From assembly GCA_026418455.1 (NCBI GenBank), contig JAOABH010000004.1:186001-250000 (forward strand): a DNA stretch of 64,000 nucleotides, written 5' to 3'. Both the position numbers and the translations under genes were made by a program. How positions within the stretch are numbered: position 1 is the first letter of the stretch; every line of letters begins with the position of its first letter. This document shows positions 8,622 to 16,769 of the stretch, in pieces. The notes beneath the pieces are model-generated. The model made no database searches, was not told where the DNA came from, and saw only the letters and a list, made by a program, of their open reading frames with translations. The DNA comes from Hydrogenothermaceae bacterium. GTDB taxonomy: Bacteria; Aquificota; Aquificia; Aquificales; Hydrogenothermaceae.

Positions 8622-9107
8622 CTAATCTCCGGAGTAAGTAGCTTTTCCTGTTGCTGTTTCCCAGAGTGTTACCCTTACTACTTTTATATCTTCTTCTAAG
8701 TTTGCCTCTTTAAGTTTCTTTACCAAAAAGTCGTAAAAATATTTTGCTAAAGCTTCCGCAGTAGGACAAAAATCAACCTCTGTTATCTTAAAACATCCGA
8801 ATAACTTCTTAAACTCCGGATATATAGGATCGTTTACATCTATTATAAATGAGTGGTCAAAAACATTATCAACCAAATCTTTTAATGCCGATTTTATATG
8901 ATAAAAATCTACAACAACATCTTGCTCATTCAAAGTATCAGAACCAACTGTAACCTCTAAAACATAGCTGTGTCCATGTAAATTTACACATTTATTATCT
9001 ATCTGAACTCCTTCAGATAATTTTGCTGACTTTCCTTCTCTTAAATTCTGCTTCCAGACTCTGTGTCCTGCTTCAAATCTAAATATTTTGGTTATCTCGT
9101 ACTTCAT
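8622..9107 (-). CDS. queD: 6-carboxy-tetrahydropterin synthase QueD
   Basis: The 161-residue protein belongs to the 6-pyruvoyl-tetrahydropterin synthase/QueD family. Zinc ligands are visible as H in FEAGH and the pair in NLHGHSY; the catalytic HSF/D-H-S segment (NVFDHSF) and the substrate-binding E in ETATGKA are also present. QueD converts dihydroneopterin triphosphate to 6-carboxytetrahydropterin for queuosine. A PTPS-III/folate role is possible. I place the start at the ATG at 9107 rather than the GTG at 9110, because TAGGAGG is better spaced for it. Confidence 0.9.
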   Translation of the reverse strand: MKYEITKIFRFEAGHRVWKQNLREGKSAKLSEGVQIDNKCVNLHGHSYVLEVTVGSDTLNEQDVVVDFYHIKSALKDLVDNVFDHSFIIDVNDPIYPEFKKLFGCFKITEVDFCPTAEALAKYFYDFLVKKLKEANLEEDIKVVRVTLWETATGKATYSGD

Positions 9108-9115
9108 CACTCCTC

Positions 9116-9892
9116 CTAAAACTCTATTTCTGATGCTTCAAATACTGGTCCTTCATAACAAACCCTGACATAGTTATCACTTTGTATATCTTTAACAACA
9201 CAACCTATACATATCCCTATTCCGCAAGCCATCTTTGTTTCTAAAGATAGATAACAGGGAACATTCTTCTGTTTTGCTATTTTTGCGACAGCTTTCATCA
9301 TAGGAGTTGGACCACATACAGCCAAAGCTGAACCTGGATTTTCCTCTATTATAGATTCTAAATCTTGTGTGATAAGTCCCTTTCTTCCAAAGCTTCCATC
9401 ATCTGTATAGTATATAACATCAAAACCATTCTCCTTTATCCACTCAATCATAGAGAGATCTTCTTTAGTTCTTGCTCCGTATAGAGATACAAATTTTTTA
9501 CCTTTCTCTCTCAGGTACTTCATTAAGAAAGAAAGTCCGGCAAATCCAATACCACCACCTACTAAGATGTATGAATTATAATCTTCTGGAAATAGTTGTT
9601 TTCCAAGTGGTCCCAAAACATCTATATACTCTCCGGATTTTCTCTCCGATAAAACTTTTGTCCCCCTTCCATGAATATCATAATACAACACCACTTCATC
9701 ACCTACAACATCTGCAATAGCAAAAGCTCTTCTAAGAAGTGGGTCAAAGCTTTCCTCAGTAGTTGGTTTTACCATGATAAATTGAGCTGGCTTTGAATAC
9801 TTTGCTATCCCAGGAGCTTCTAACCTCATTAACCAAGTTTTACCTGATATAAATCTGTTTTCCAGTATTTTAGCCTTTATATCAACTATCAC
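9116..9892 (-). CDS. pyrK: Dihydroorotate dehydrogenase electron transfer subunit
   Basis: This is a 258-residue ferredoxin-reductase-like flavoprotein with an FAD domain (residues 1-100, RRAFAIAD motif), an NAD domain (VGGGIGFAGLSFL) and a C-terminal [2Fe-2S] site with Cys spaced C-G-I-G-I-C-I-G-C followed by a fourth Cys ~13 residues on. This matches PyrK, which moves electrons from dihydroorotate via PyrD to NAD+. The start is GTG at 9892, overlapping the TGA of bcp (GTGA). No pyrD is seen in the window, so a role with another dehydrogenase is possible. Confidence 0.88.
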   Translation of the reverse strand: MIVDIKAKILENRFISGKTWLMRLEAPGIAKYSKPAQFIMVKPTTEESFDPLLRRAFAIADVVGDEVVLYYDIHGRGTKVLSERKSGEYIDVLGPLGKQLFPEDYNSYILVGGGIGFAGLSFLMKYLREKGKKFVSLYGARTKEDLSMIEWIKENGFDVIYYTDDGSFGRKGLITQDLESIIEENPGSALAVCGPTPMMKAVAKIAKQKNVPCYLSLETKMACGIGICIGCVVKDIQSDNYVRVCYEGPVFEASEIEF

Positions 9893-10347
9893 TTGCTCTC
9901 TCCATAAAATTTAAGTATCTGTTCTACATGTCCTTTTGCTTTTACATTTTTCCAATGTTTCTTAATTGTTCCATCTGGAGCTATTATATATGTGCTTCTT
10001 ATTACCCCCATGCTTTTTTTACCATACATATTTTTTTCACCATAAGCATCATAGGCTTTTAGGACTTCTAAATTTTGATCTGAGGCAAGGATAAAGTTAA
10101 GATTATACTTCTCTTTAAATTTTTTATGACTTTCTATACTATCTGGACTAACTCCAACTACTATAGCAAAATCCTTCAATCTGTTTAAGTTATCTCTAAA
10201 ATCACAAGCCTCTGTAGTACATCCCGGAGTATCATCTTTTGGGTAAAAATATAGGATTATATCTTTACCTTTTCCCAGGTAATCTTTAAGACAGAATGTA
10301 AATTCTTGTCCATTTTCGTCTATTGCCGGTAAACAGAAATCTTTCAT
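9889..10347 (-). CDS. bcp: Peroxiredoxin (Bcp/PrxQ type)
   Basis: This 152-residue thiol peroxidase of the Bcp/PrxQ group reduces H2O2 and organic peroxides in the cytoplasm. The motif YPKDDTPGCTTEACDF contains the peroxidatic Cys (PGCT) and, five residues on, a second Cys (EAC) that acts as the resolving residue in the atypical 2-Cys type. The stop overlaps the GTG start of pyrK. It lies in the long minus-strand run between hisIE and pyrK, with good spacing to its ribosome site (GGAGG before ATG). Confidence 0.95.
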   Translation of the reverse strand: MKDFCLPAIDENGQEFTFCLKDYLGKGKDIILYFYPKDDTPGCTTEACDFRDNLNRLKDFAIVVGVSPDSIESHKKFKEKYNLNFILASDQNLEVLKAYDAYGEKNMYGKKSMGVIRSTYIIAPDGTIKKHWKNVKAKGHVEQILKFYGESK

Positions 10348-10357
10348 AGCGAACCTC

Positions 10358-10978
10358 CTATTTATACCTTTTTAGTAATTCATTCTGGATATCAGAAATT
10401 TCAACTTCCGCATCTACTAAAGCAACTACAAGATGAAATAATAAGTCAGACACTTCCATAACTATCTCTTCTTTATCTCTATTTTTCAAAGCTATAACTG
10501 TTTCAACAGCCTCTTCTCCAACCTTTTGGATAATTTTATCACTTCCTTTCTTAAAAAGAGATGCTATATATGAGTTTTCTGGCATACTTTTTTTTCTTTC
10601 AACAGCCAAGTTATAAAGACTATATATTATCTCAAATCCATCTGGTTTTTGAGTATCAGTTATTAGATTTCTGTAAAAACAACTTACCGCACCTGTGTGG
10701 CAAGCTGGTCCTTCTTCTATTACCGTGTATATTAGACTATCTTCATCACAATCAACTTTTATATTGACTATCTTTTGTCTATTTCCGGAGGTTTCTCCTT
10801 TTTTCCAGAGAGACTTTCTTGATCTGGAATAGTATGTAGCATATCCGGATTTTATAGTCTCCTCAATAGCCTCCCTATTAGCATATGCTTGCATGAGGAC
10901 TTTTCCGGTATGAAAACTTTGAGTAATAACCGGAATCAACCCATTCTCATCAAATTTTAAATTATCAATATCTATCAT
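10358..10978 (-). CDS. hisIE: Bifunctional phosphoribosyl-AMP cyclohydrolase/PRA-PH
   Basis: The 206-residue fusion carries the HisI domain (residues ~1-110) with the TSG(N)RQ motif, metal-binding DCDED and CHTGAVSCF, followed by the HisE pyrophosphohydrolase domain with EEAVET and DLLFHL. It catalyses steps 2 and 3 of histidine synthesis (PR-ATP to PR-AMP to ProFAR). The ATG at 10978 follows AGAGG and is preferred over the GTG at 10984. It is the first gene of the minus-strand run and diverges from the Pel operon. Confidence 0.95.
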   Translation of the reverse strand: MIDIDNLKFDENGLIPVITQSFHTGKVLMQAYANREAIEETIKSGYATYYSRSRKSLWKKGETSGNRQKIVNIKVDCDEDSLIYTVIEEGPACHTGAVSCFYRNLITDTQKPDGFEIIYSLYNLAVERKKSMPENSYIASLFKKGSDKIIQKVGEEAVETVIALKNRDKEEIVMEVSDLLFHLVVALVDAEVEISDIQNELLKRYK

Positions 10979-11098
10979 ATTCACCTCTTGTTCGTAATAG
11001 TATAATAATTTTACCTGAAAGTTAAAAGTTTGTTAAACTTTACCGATAATAAAATGAAGATAGAATATATTTGATTTAAAAAAGGAGGTTGAGCATTT

Positions 11099-11596
11099 AT
11101 GGTTAGAAAAATTTTTCTTTTGTTTGGAGTTGTTTTTGCTATTTTAATAACTTCATGTGCAAAAGTTGTTAATACTACATCAGTTAATCTAAGGAAAGAT
11201 GCTGTTTATGTTGTTTTACCTTTTGAAAATCTAACAGAAACTCCATTGGCAGGTCTTAGAGTTGCATCTATTGTTGAAGGTGTTGCACTTTCGAAAGGTT
11301 ATAAGGTAAAAAATGGTCTTTATGAAATGGAATCAAAGGAATACACTAAACAAGATATAGATAATATACTAAATAAAATAAGGGATTCTGGTGTTGATTA
11401 TGTAATAACAGGATCTATAAATGAATTTAGATATAAAACTGGTATAGATGGAGAACCTGCTGTTAGCATAACTTTAAAGATATATGATTTAAAAAATGAT
11501 AAAACCATTTTAACCAACGTCGGTTCAAGGACAGGTTGGTCTCATGAATCAGTTACCACTGTTGCTCAGAAAGTGATAAATAACTTAATGCCATAA
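11099..11596 (+). CDS. pelC: Pel lipoprotein PelC
   Basis: The product has 165 residues with a lipoprotein signal (basic MVRK, hydrophobic stretch, lipobox ending T-S-C at C20). The mature part resembles PelC, the small outer-membrane lipoprotein that forms a dodecameric funnel in the periplasm guiding Pel polysaccharide to PelB (P. aeruginosa PelC is 172 residues). Features include VLPFENLTETPLAG, typical of the LpoB/CsgG-like fold. A strong AAAGGAGGT ribosome site precedes the ATG. It opens the operon C-D-E-F-G-A-B; all following genes overlap or nearly touch. Confidence 0.85.
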   Translation: MVRKIFLLFGVVFAILITSCAKVVNTTSVNLRKDAVYVVLPFENLTETPLAGLRVASIVEGVALSKGYKVKNGLYEMESKEYTKQDIDNILNKIRDSGVDYVITGSINEFRYKTGIDGEPAVSITLKIYDLKNDKTILTNVGSRTGWSHESVTTVAQKVINNLMP

Positions 11597-11609
11597 ATTG
11601 GATTAAAAT

Positions 11610-12899
11610 ATGGATTTAAAATTAAAGAATATTTATAGAGAAGTAAATTTAAAATTTATAGTTGTAGAGATAGTACTGTTTATTACTGTAATCTATCTAA
11701 TAGGATACTTTTTAAATAAAAGTGACCCATTATTTTTTAACTCTAAATTAAATTTTCTTTTACATCTTTTACCTATCTCAATTATAACACTTTTTTACGG
11801 TATATTTGCTGGACTTTTGTATTTTATAGCTTTTAGTGGGTCAGCTATCTTAATATACGGTAAAGTAGATTACGAATATCTATTATCTTTACTTTTATTT
11901 TTACTTATATTTTCTGAATTTTGGTTTTACTGGGATAAAAGGATAAAAGAAGCAGAGGAAAAATTTAAATATGCAGATGATAAATTAAGAGATACAGCTC
12001 GAACATTACTTTTAACCAAGTTATCCCATGATATGTTAGAAAGATTTTATATAGCTAAACCAGTAAGTTTAAGAAAAGTTATTTTTGATTTAAAAAGAGA
12101 GATTTTAGAAAATGGGAATAAAGAAGAGATATTGAAAAAATTATTTTTAATAATAACAGCTAACTTCTCTGTAGAAAAGGGTGGTATATTTGAAGTGAAT
12201 GAAGATCTTAAATTAAAATTTATAGCTGGAAATACGGATATTAAAGAGCTTAACATAAAAGACCCTCTTATAAACTCAGCTATAAACAGTAAAGTGTTAA
12301 CCTACATATCTAACTTTGCAGAAGAGAAATCAGATTATCTTGCTGTTATACCTATTTTGGAAAATGATAACATCAAATATATTTTAACTATAGAGAAGAT
12401 GCCATTTTTAAATTTTAATCTGGATAATTTACTGTCTATAAATTTAGTAGCTGATTATGTGGTTTTGTCAATTAAAGATTTAGTTAGTATAAAAGATATA
12501 TATAAAAATTTTAAAGAGTTTGACATTGATTTTATAAAAGAATTAAATCGGATGTTTATCCTTAATAAGAAATTTGGTATTGACTCGACGGTTATATATA
12601 TTTATGTTAAAGGTTTAGATGAATCGTTATATGATTTCATAATTTCAAATATCAGAGGACTTGATATTGCAATAAAATTAGATTTTAAAGCTCAAAATTT
12701 TCAAGGTATTGCTCTATTACTACCTTTTACAGATATTTATGGTGCCAATCTCTTTGTAAAAAGAATAAAGAAGGCTATCATTGAAAGTTATTCAGTAGAG
12801 TATATTGAAAAAAATGTAAAATATAAATTTTTTAAAATAAATAAACCTGAAAGGTTATTAGATGAATTTTATACTTTCGAGGGTTTTAATGGAACTTAA
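11610..12899 (+). CDS. pelD: c-di-GMP receptor PelD
   Basis: The 429-residue inner-membrane protein has about four N-terminal helices (residues ~17-35, 52-80, 90-108), then a linker helix, a GAF domain (~160-290) and a degenerate GGDEF domain (~300-425) lacking the GGDEF sequence. The inhibitory-site motif RxxD is present as R349-G-L-D352, the position where P. aeruginosa PelD binds dimeric c-di-GMP through RGLD-like residues. It thus should switch on Pel polymer synthesis when c-di-GMP is high. PelD of Pseudomonas is 455 residues, so length fits. Confidence 0.88.
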   Translation: MDLKLKNIYREVNLKFIVVEIVLFITVIYLIGYFLNKSDPLFFNSKLNFLLHLLPISIITLFYGIFAGLLYFIAFSGSAILIYGKVDYEYLLSLLLFLLIFSEFWFYWDKRIKEAEEKFKYADDKLRDTARTLLLTKLSHDMLERFYIAKPVSLRKVIFDLKREILENGNKEEILKKLFLIITANFSVEKGGIFEVNEDLKLKFIAGNTDIKELNIKDPLINSAINSKVLTYISNFAEEKSDYLAVIPILENDNIKYILTIEKMPFLNFNLDNLLSINLVADYVVLSIKDLVSIKDIYKNFKEFDIDFIKELNRMFILNKKFGIDSTVIYIYVKGLDESLYDFIISNIRGLDIAIKLDFKAQNFQGIALLLPFTDIYGANLFVKRIKKAIIESYSVEYIEKNVKYKFFKINKPERLLDEFYTFEGFNGT

Positions 12900-13908
12900 A
12901 AGTTTATATACTTCTTTAATTTTAGAATTTATTCCATTTGTATTCATTTTAAATTTAGATAGTACAGAAAAAGTGATTTTTATGCTTTTATTTCACTCTA
13001 TTGCTCTGTTTTTAATTTTAATTACACTGGCAAATATATCTCCTGAAAGGTTTAGAAAAAATAAAAAGGAGTTTGTTTTTACAATCTTCGTTATTATATT
13101 TCCCACTTTACAGATCGGGTACATGATAATTTTTGTTTTAATTTTTTATATACTTAGATATCAGAAGAAGGTTGAAGAGACACCAAGCAAATTTTTTAAT
13201 GTGGAAGATATACTCTTTGAGAACATTGAATTTAGTAACAGAAAATTTGGTGAAGGTGGATTAATCAGTATAGGGAAATCGGAAGATGTCTCTAAAGAGC
13301 TAAAGGAGAGAGCCATTTTGTCAATTTCTGAGATAAAAAATCCAGTTAGTATAGCAATTATTAAGGAAAATTTAAGTAGTAAATTTGATGAAGTTAGACT
13401 TTACGCTTTTAGTGTTATTTCCAAAATGGAAAAAGAACTCAATGAAAAAATACATCTTATAAAAGAAAGGTTAAAAGATGAAAATTTAAAAAATGAGGCA
13501 AAAGCAGGCTTGTATTATGAACTTGCTTCTGTTTACTATGACTTTGTTTACTTTAATATAGTAGATGAAGAGTTTAAAAACTTTATGATTGAAGAATCTT
13601 TTTACTATGCTAAAAAATCTTTAGATATTCAAGAAACTCCGGAAGCTATCTTGCTTACAGCAAGAATCTATATGAGAAAGGGAATGTTAGAAAAAGCTTA
13701 TGGGGAGTTTATAAAAATATTTAAATTTAAAGATGTATCCCCTTTGAAGTATGTTCCATATCTTGCAGAGATTTACTATAAGTTTGGTTTATATAAAGAA
13801 GTAAACCATCTTTTTAGAAGTTCTCCGGAATTGTTAGTTATAACAAATCCAAATTTACATTTTGTAATAAAACTTTGGGAAGGAAAATATGGAAGTATTG
13901 ATAGATAA
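12889..13908 (+). CDS. pelE: Pel membrane TPR protein PelE
   Basis: The N-terminus has two or three membrane helices (residues ~8-90), followed by a soluble alpha-helical region with TPR-like repeats (EALLTARIYMRKGMLEKAYGEF near residue 245). This is the layout of PelE, which forms an inner-membrane complex with PelD, PelF and PelG. I choose the ATG at 12889 (preceded by CGAGGG) over 12862; it overlaps pelD by 11 bases, and its 3' end overlaps pelF by 20 bases. Sequence identity to characterised PelE is not obvious by eye, so the call rests on layout and position. Confidence 0.8.
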   Translation: MELKSLYTSLILEFIPFVFILNLDSTEKVIFMLLFHSIALFLILITLANISPERFRKNKKEFVFTIFVIIFPTLQIGYMIIFVLIFYILRYQKKVEETPSKFFNVEDILFENIEFSNRKFGEGGLISIGKSEDVSKELKERAILSISEIKNPVSIAIIKENLSSKFDEVRLYAFSVISKMEKELNEKIHLIKERLKDENLKNEAKAGLYYELASVYYDFVYFNIVDEEFKNFMIEESFYYAKKSLDIQETPEAILLTARIYMRKGMLEKAYGEFIKIFKFKDVSPLKYVPYLAEIYYKFGLYKEVNHLFRSSPELLVITNPNLHFVIKLWEGKYGSIDR

Positions 13909-15412
13909 ATCAAAAAAGATAGATGTTTTATTGATAGCAGAAGGAACATATCCTTATATAAGAGGTGGAGTATCTACATGGATACATGACCTTATTACAG
14001 GAATAGAAGAACTTAATTTTGGTGTTGTATTCTTAGGAAGTAGAAAAGAGGATTATACAGAGATAAAATACAAGCTTCCGGAAAATTTGGTTTATCTATT
14101 AGTTACTTATCTTTTTGATGAAACAGAGAAACCAAAACCAATTGAAATAGAAGGTGATAAAAAAGTTTTTGATTATATAGATCAATTACATAAATGGTTT
14201 AAATCTGAAGACCTACCTGAACTTCCAAATGAACTCAAAAAATTAGATTTTTATACAGAATTTGTTAAATACTCAGATTTTTTGTACAGTAAAAGGTCTT
14301 GGGATTTTATTGCAAACATGTATGTAAACTATGCTCCTGAAGAGTCCTTTGTGGATTATTTTTGGACTATAAGAAATATACATGCACCAGTATGGGTTAT
14401 AGCAGATGTTGCAAAAAATGTTAAAGAGTTTGATATTGTTCATAGTCCTTCCACGGGATATGCAGGTTTTTTAGCATCTTTACTTAAGAACCATCATAAT
14501 AAACCATTTATTCTGACAGAACACGGTATATACACAAAAGAGAGGAAAATAGACCTTTTAAATGCAGACTGGTTGAAAGATAATAGATTGTTTTTTCAAA
14601 AAGATATGGGAGAGATTGATCATATCAGAAATATATGGATAAGATTCTTTTTTGGTATAGGTAAATTTATATACAACAGTGCTGATAAAATAATATCTCT
14701 ATTTAACGATGCAAGAGAAGTTCAGATAGCTTACGGTGCAGATCCTTCTAAATGTATTGTTATTCCTAATGGTGTAGATATAGATGGACTTCTTCCTTTG
14801 GTAGAAAAAAGAGGAGAACAGTATCCAAAGGTTATTGGATTACTTGGAAGAGTTGTTCCTATCAAAGACATAAAAGCATTTATAAAAGCAATGAAAATAA
14901 CTGTTGATAAAGTTCCGGAAGCTCAAGGGTGGATAATTGGACCTACAGATGAGGATCCTGAATATTATGAAGAGTGTAGAAATTTAGTAGAATCTTTAGA
15001 ATTGGAGGACAAAGTTTTATTTTTGGGATTTCAAAATATAAAGGAGATTTTACCTGAAATAGGTTTATTGACTTTAACATCTATAAGTGAAGGTATGCCT
15101 CTGGTTGTTTTAGAGGGATTTGCTGCTGGACTCCCATGTGTAACTACAGATGTAGGCTCTTGCAGACAACTTATATACGGTGGGCTTAACGAAGATGATA
15201 TAAAGATAGGTAAAGCTGGAGAAGTAGTTCCTATAGCAAATCCACAGAAACTTGCAGAAAACTATATAAAGCTTCTTAGAGATGAGAATCTTTGGAAAGA
15301 ATACCAAAAGAATGGATTGGAAAGAGTAAAGAGGTTCTATACAAAAAAGATGTTTTTAGATAATTATAGACAGATATACAGAGAGGTAAGAGATGGCAGG
15401 GATATCCTTTGA
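13889..15412 (+). CDS. pelF: Pel glycosyltransferase PelF (GT4)
   Basis: The 507-residue protein is the cytoplasmic family GT4 retaining glycosyltransferase that polymerises Pel, using UDP-GalNAc/GlcNAc in Pseudomonas. The N-terminal signature EGTYPYIRGGVSTW (residues ~18-31) is typical of PelF. The C-terminal GT-B half has LGRVVPIKD, WIIGPTDEDPEY and the E-x7-E motif EGMPLVVLEGFAAGLP. It should dock with PelD, PelE and PelG. Length matches Pseudomonas PelF (507). Overlaps are 20 bases with pelE and 20 with pelG. Confidence 0.95.
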   Translation: MEVLIDKSKKIDVLLIAEGTYPYIRGGVSTWIHDLITGIEELNFGVVFLGSRKEDYTEIKYKLPENLVYLLVTYLFDETEKPKPIEIEGDKKVFDYIDQLHKWFKSEDLPELPNELKKLDFYTEFVKYSDFLYSKRSWDFIANMYVNYAPEESFVDYFWTIRNIHAPVWVIADVAKNVKEFDIVHSPSTGYAGFLASLLKNHHNKPFILTEHGIYTKERKIDLLNADWLKDNRLFFQKDMGEIDHIRNIWIRFFFGIGKFIYNSADKIISLFNDAREVQIAYGADPSKCIVIPNGVDIDGLLPLVEKRGEQYPKVIGLLGRVVPIKDIKAFIKAMKITVDKVPEAQGWIIGPTDEDPEYYEECRNLVESLELEDKVLFLGFQNIKEILPEIGLLTLTSISEGMPLVVLEGFAAGLPCVTTDVGSCRQLIYGGLNEDDIKIGKAGEVVPIANPQKLAENYIKLLRDENLWKEYQKNGLERVKRFYTKKMFLDNYRQIYREVRDGRDIL

Positions 15413-16769
15413 ACTCCGTAAAGTTTTAAGAGAAAAAACGATCTCTGCCATATTCAAAGCTTTTGGATACTCTTTTGCTTTAAGCTCCGGTCCATATGTT
15501 ATCACCATACTTTCTCTTGTAATATCTTATTTTTTATCATATGGTGTAATAAAACAGAAAATAGTGTTAACTCAATTTCAAGTTAGTATAACATATCTTA
15601 TAGCTTTTAGTTTAATATATACCGGATTTTCACAGCTTTTTTTTACAAGATATGTAGCAGATAGATTTTTTGAGAGAGATTATTTTAGGATATTACCTAA
15701 TTTTATTGGTATTCTTATATTAAATATGGCACCGGCATTTCTTATTTCTCTTTTATTTAGTTTTATCTTTCTAAATAGATATACTGGTATATTTTATACT
15801 CTATTTTTCTCTTTAACCTTCACAATCCTTGTTGGTATATGGATAGTAAATATAATTCTTACAGGTTTAAAAAGTTATAAATATATACTGTTTTCTTTCT
15901 TTGTATCTTACTTAATTTTTGTTATAATCTCTTACTTTATGGCATCTTTTGGATTAAATGGGTTAATGTTTTCTTTCTTCTTAGGTCAATCAGTACTATT
16001 TTTACTTTTGCTGTTTTACTTTGTTTACCATAACTATTCAGAAAAGCTTATAGAGTTTGATTTTTTAAAGAAAGATAGAATATTTATATCTCTTATATTT
16101 ACTGGTTTCTTTTATAATCTTGCAATTTGGACAGATAAATTTGTCTTTTGGTTTAATGAATCTACATCTACTTCTGTAATAGGTCCGATGATAAGATACT
16201 CTATAGTTTATGATATTCCGATTTTTCTCGCATATCTTGCTATATCACCAGGTATGGCTGTTTTCTTTTTAAAACTTGAGGCTGAATTTGCATCTTATTA
16301 CGAAAGATATTACGATGCTGTTAGGCAGGGTTTGACTCTTCAAAAGATATATCAGTATGGAGATGAGATGATAGAGGCAGCAAGAACAACAATTTTAGAT
16401 ACTATCAGGATACAGGGGATATTTAATATAGTTATAATAATTTTTGACAGGTTTCTGTTTGAGATGTTTAAAATACCTCTTATATATCTTCCACTTTTCC
16501 ATATTATGCTTTTAGGGACATATCTTCAACTTATACTACTATCATTATTTGCTTTATTTTTCTACTTTGATAGAAGAAAGGAATCATTAATACTTTCTAT
16601 AACTTTATTTTCATTTAACCTTTTGTTTAGCGTGATTTCCATAATTCTGGGACCTTATTTTTACGGATATGGCTTTACTCTCTCTATATTTTTCACTGTG
16701 ATTATCTCTTTAGTAATGTTAAGGAGGTTCCTGTATGAGATTCATTATCATACTTTTATGCTTAGGTAG
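15393..16769 (+). CDS. pelG: Pel exporter/flippase PelG
   Basis: A 458-residue polytopic protein starting MAGISFELRKVL, the diagnostic PelG N-terminus, with about 12 membrane helices spread over the sequence and MATE/MOP-superfamily character. PelG is thought to carry nascent Pel across the inner membrane in complex with PelD, PelE and PelF. It follows pelF with a 20-base overlap; its 3' end contains a perfect AGGAGG site that serves pelA. The length matches P. aeruginosa PelG (456). Confidence 0.93.
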   Translation: MAGISFELRKVLREKTISAIFKAFGYSFALSSGPYVITILSLVISYFLSYGVIKQKIVLTQFQVSITYLIAFSLIYTGFSQLFFTRYVADRFFERDYFRILPNFIGILILNMAPAFLISLLFSFIFLNRYTGIFYTLFFSLTFTILVGIWIVNIILTGLKSYKYILFSFFVSYLIFVIISYFMASFGLNGLMFSFFLGQSVLFLLLLFYFVYHNYSEKLIEFDFLKKDRIFISLIFTGFFYNLAIWTDKFVFWFNESTSTSVIGPMIRYSIVYDIPIFLAYLAISPGMAVFFLKLEAEFASYYERYYDAVRQGLTLQKIYQYGDEMIEAARTTILDTIRIQGIFNIVIIIFDRFLFEMFKIPLIYLPLFHIMLLGTYLQLILLSLFALFFYFDRRKESLILSITLFSFNLLFSVISIILGPYFYGYGFTLSIFFTVIISLVMLRRFLYEIHYHTFMLR

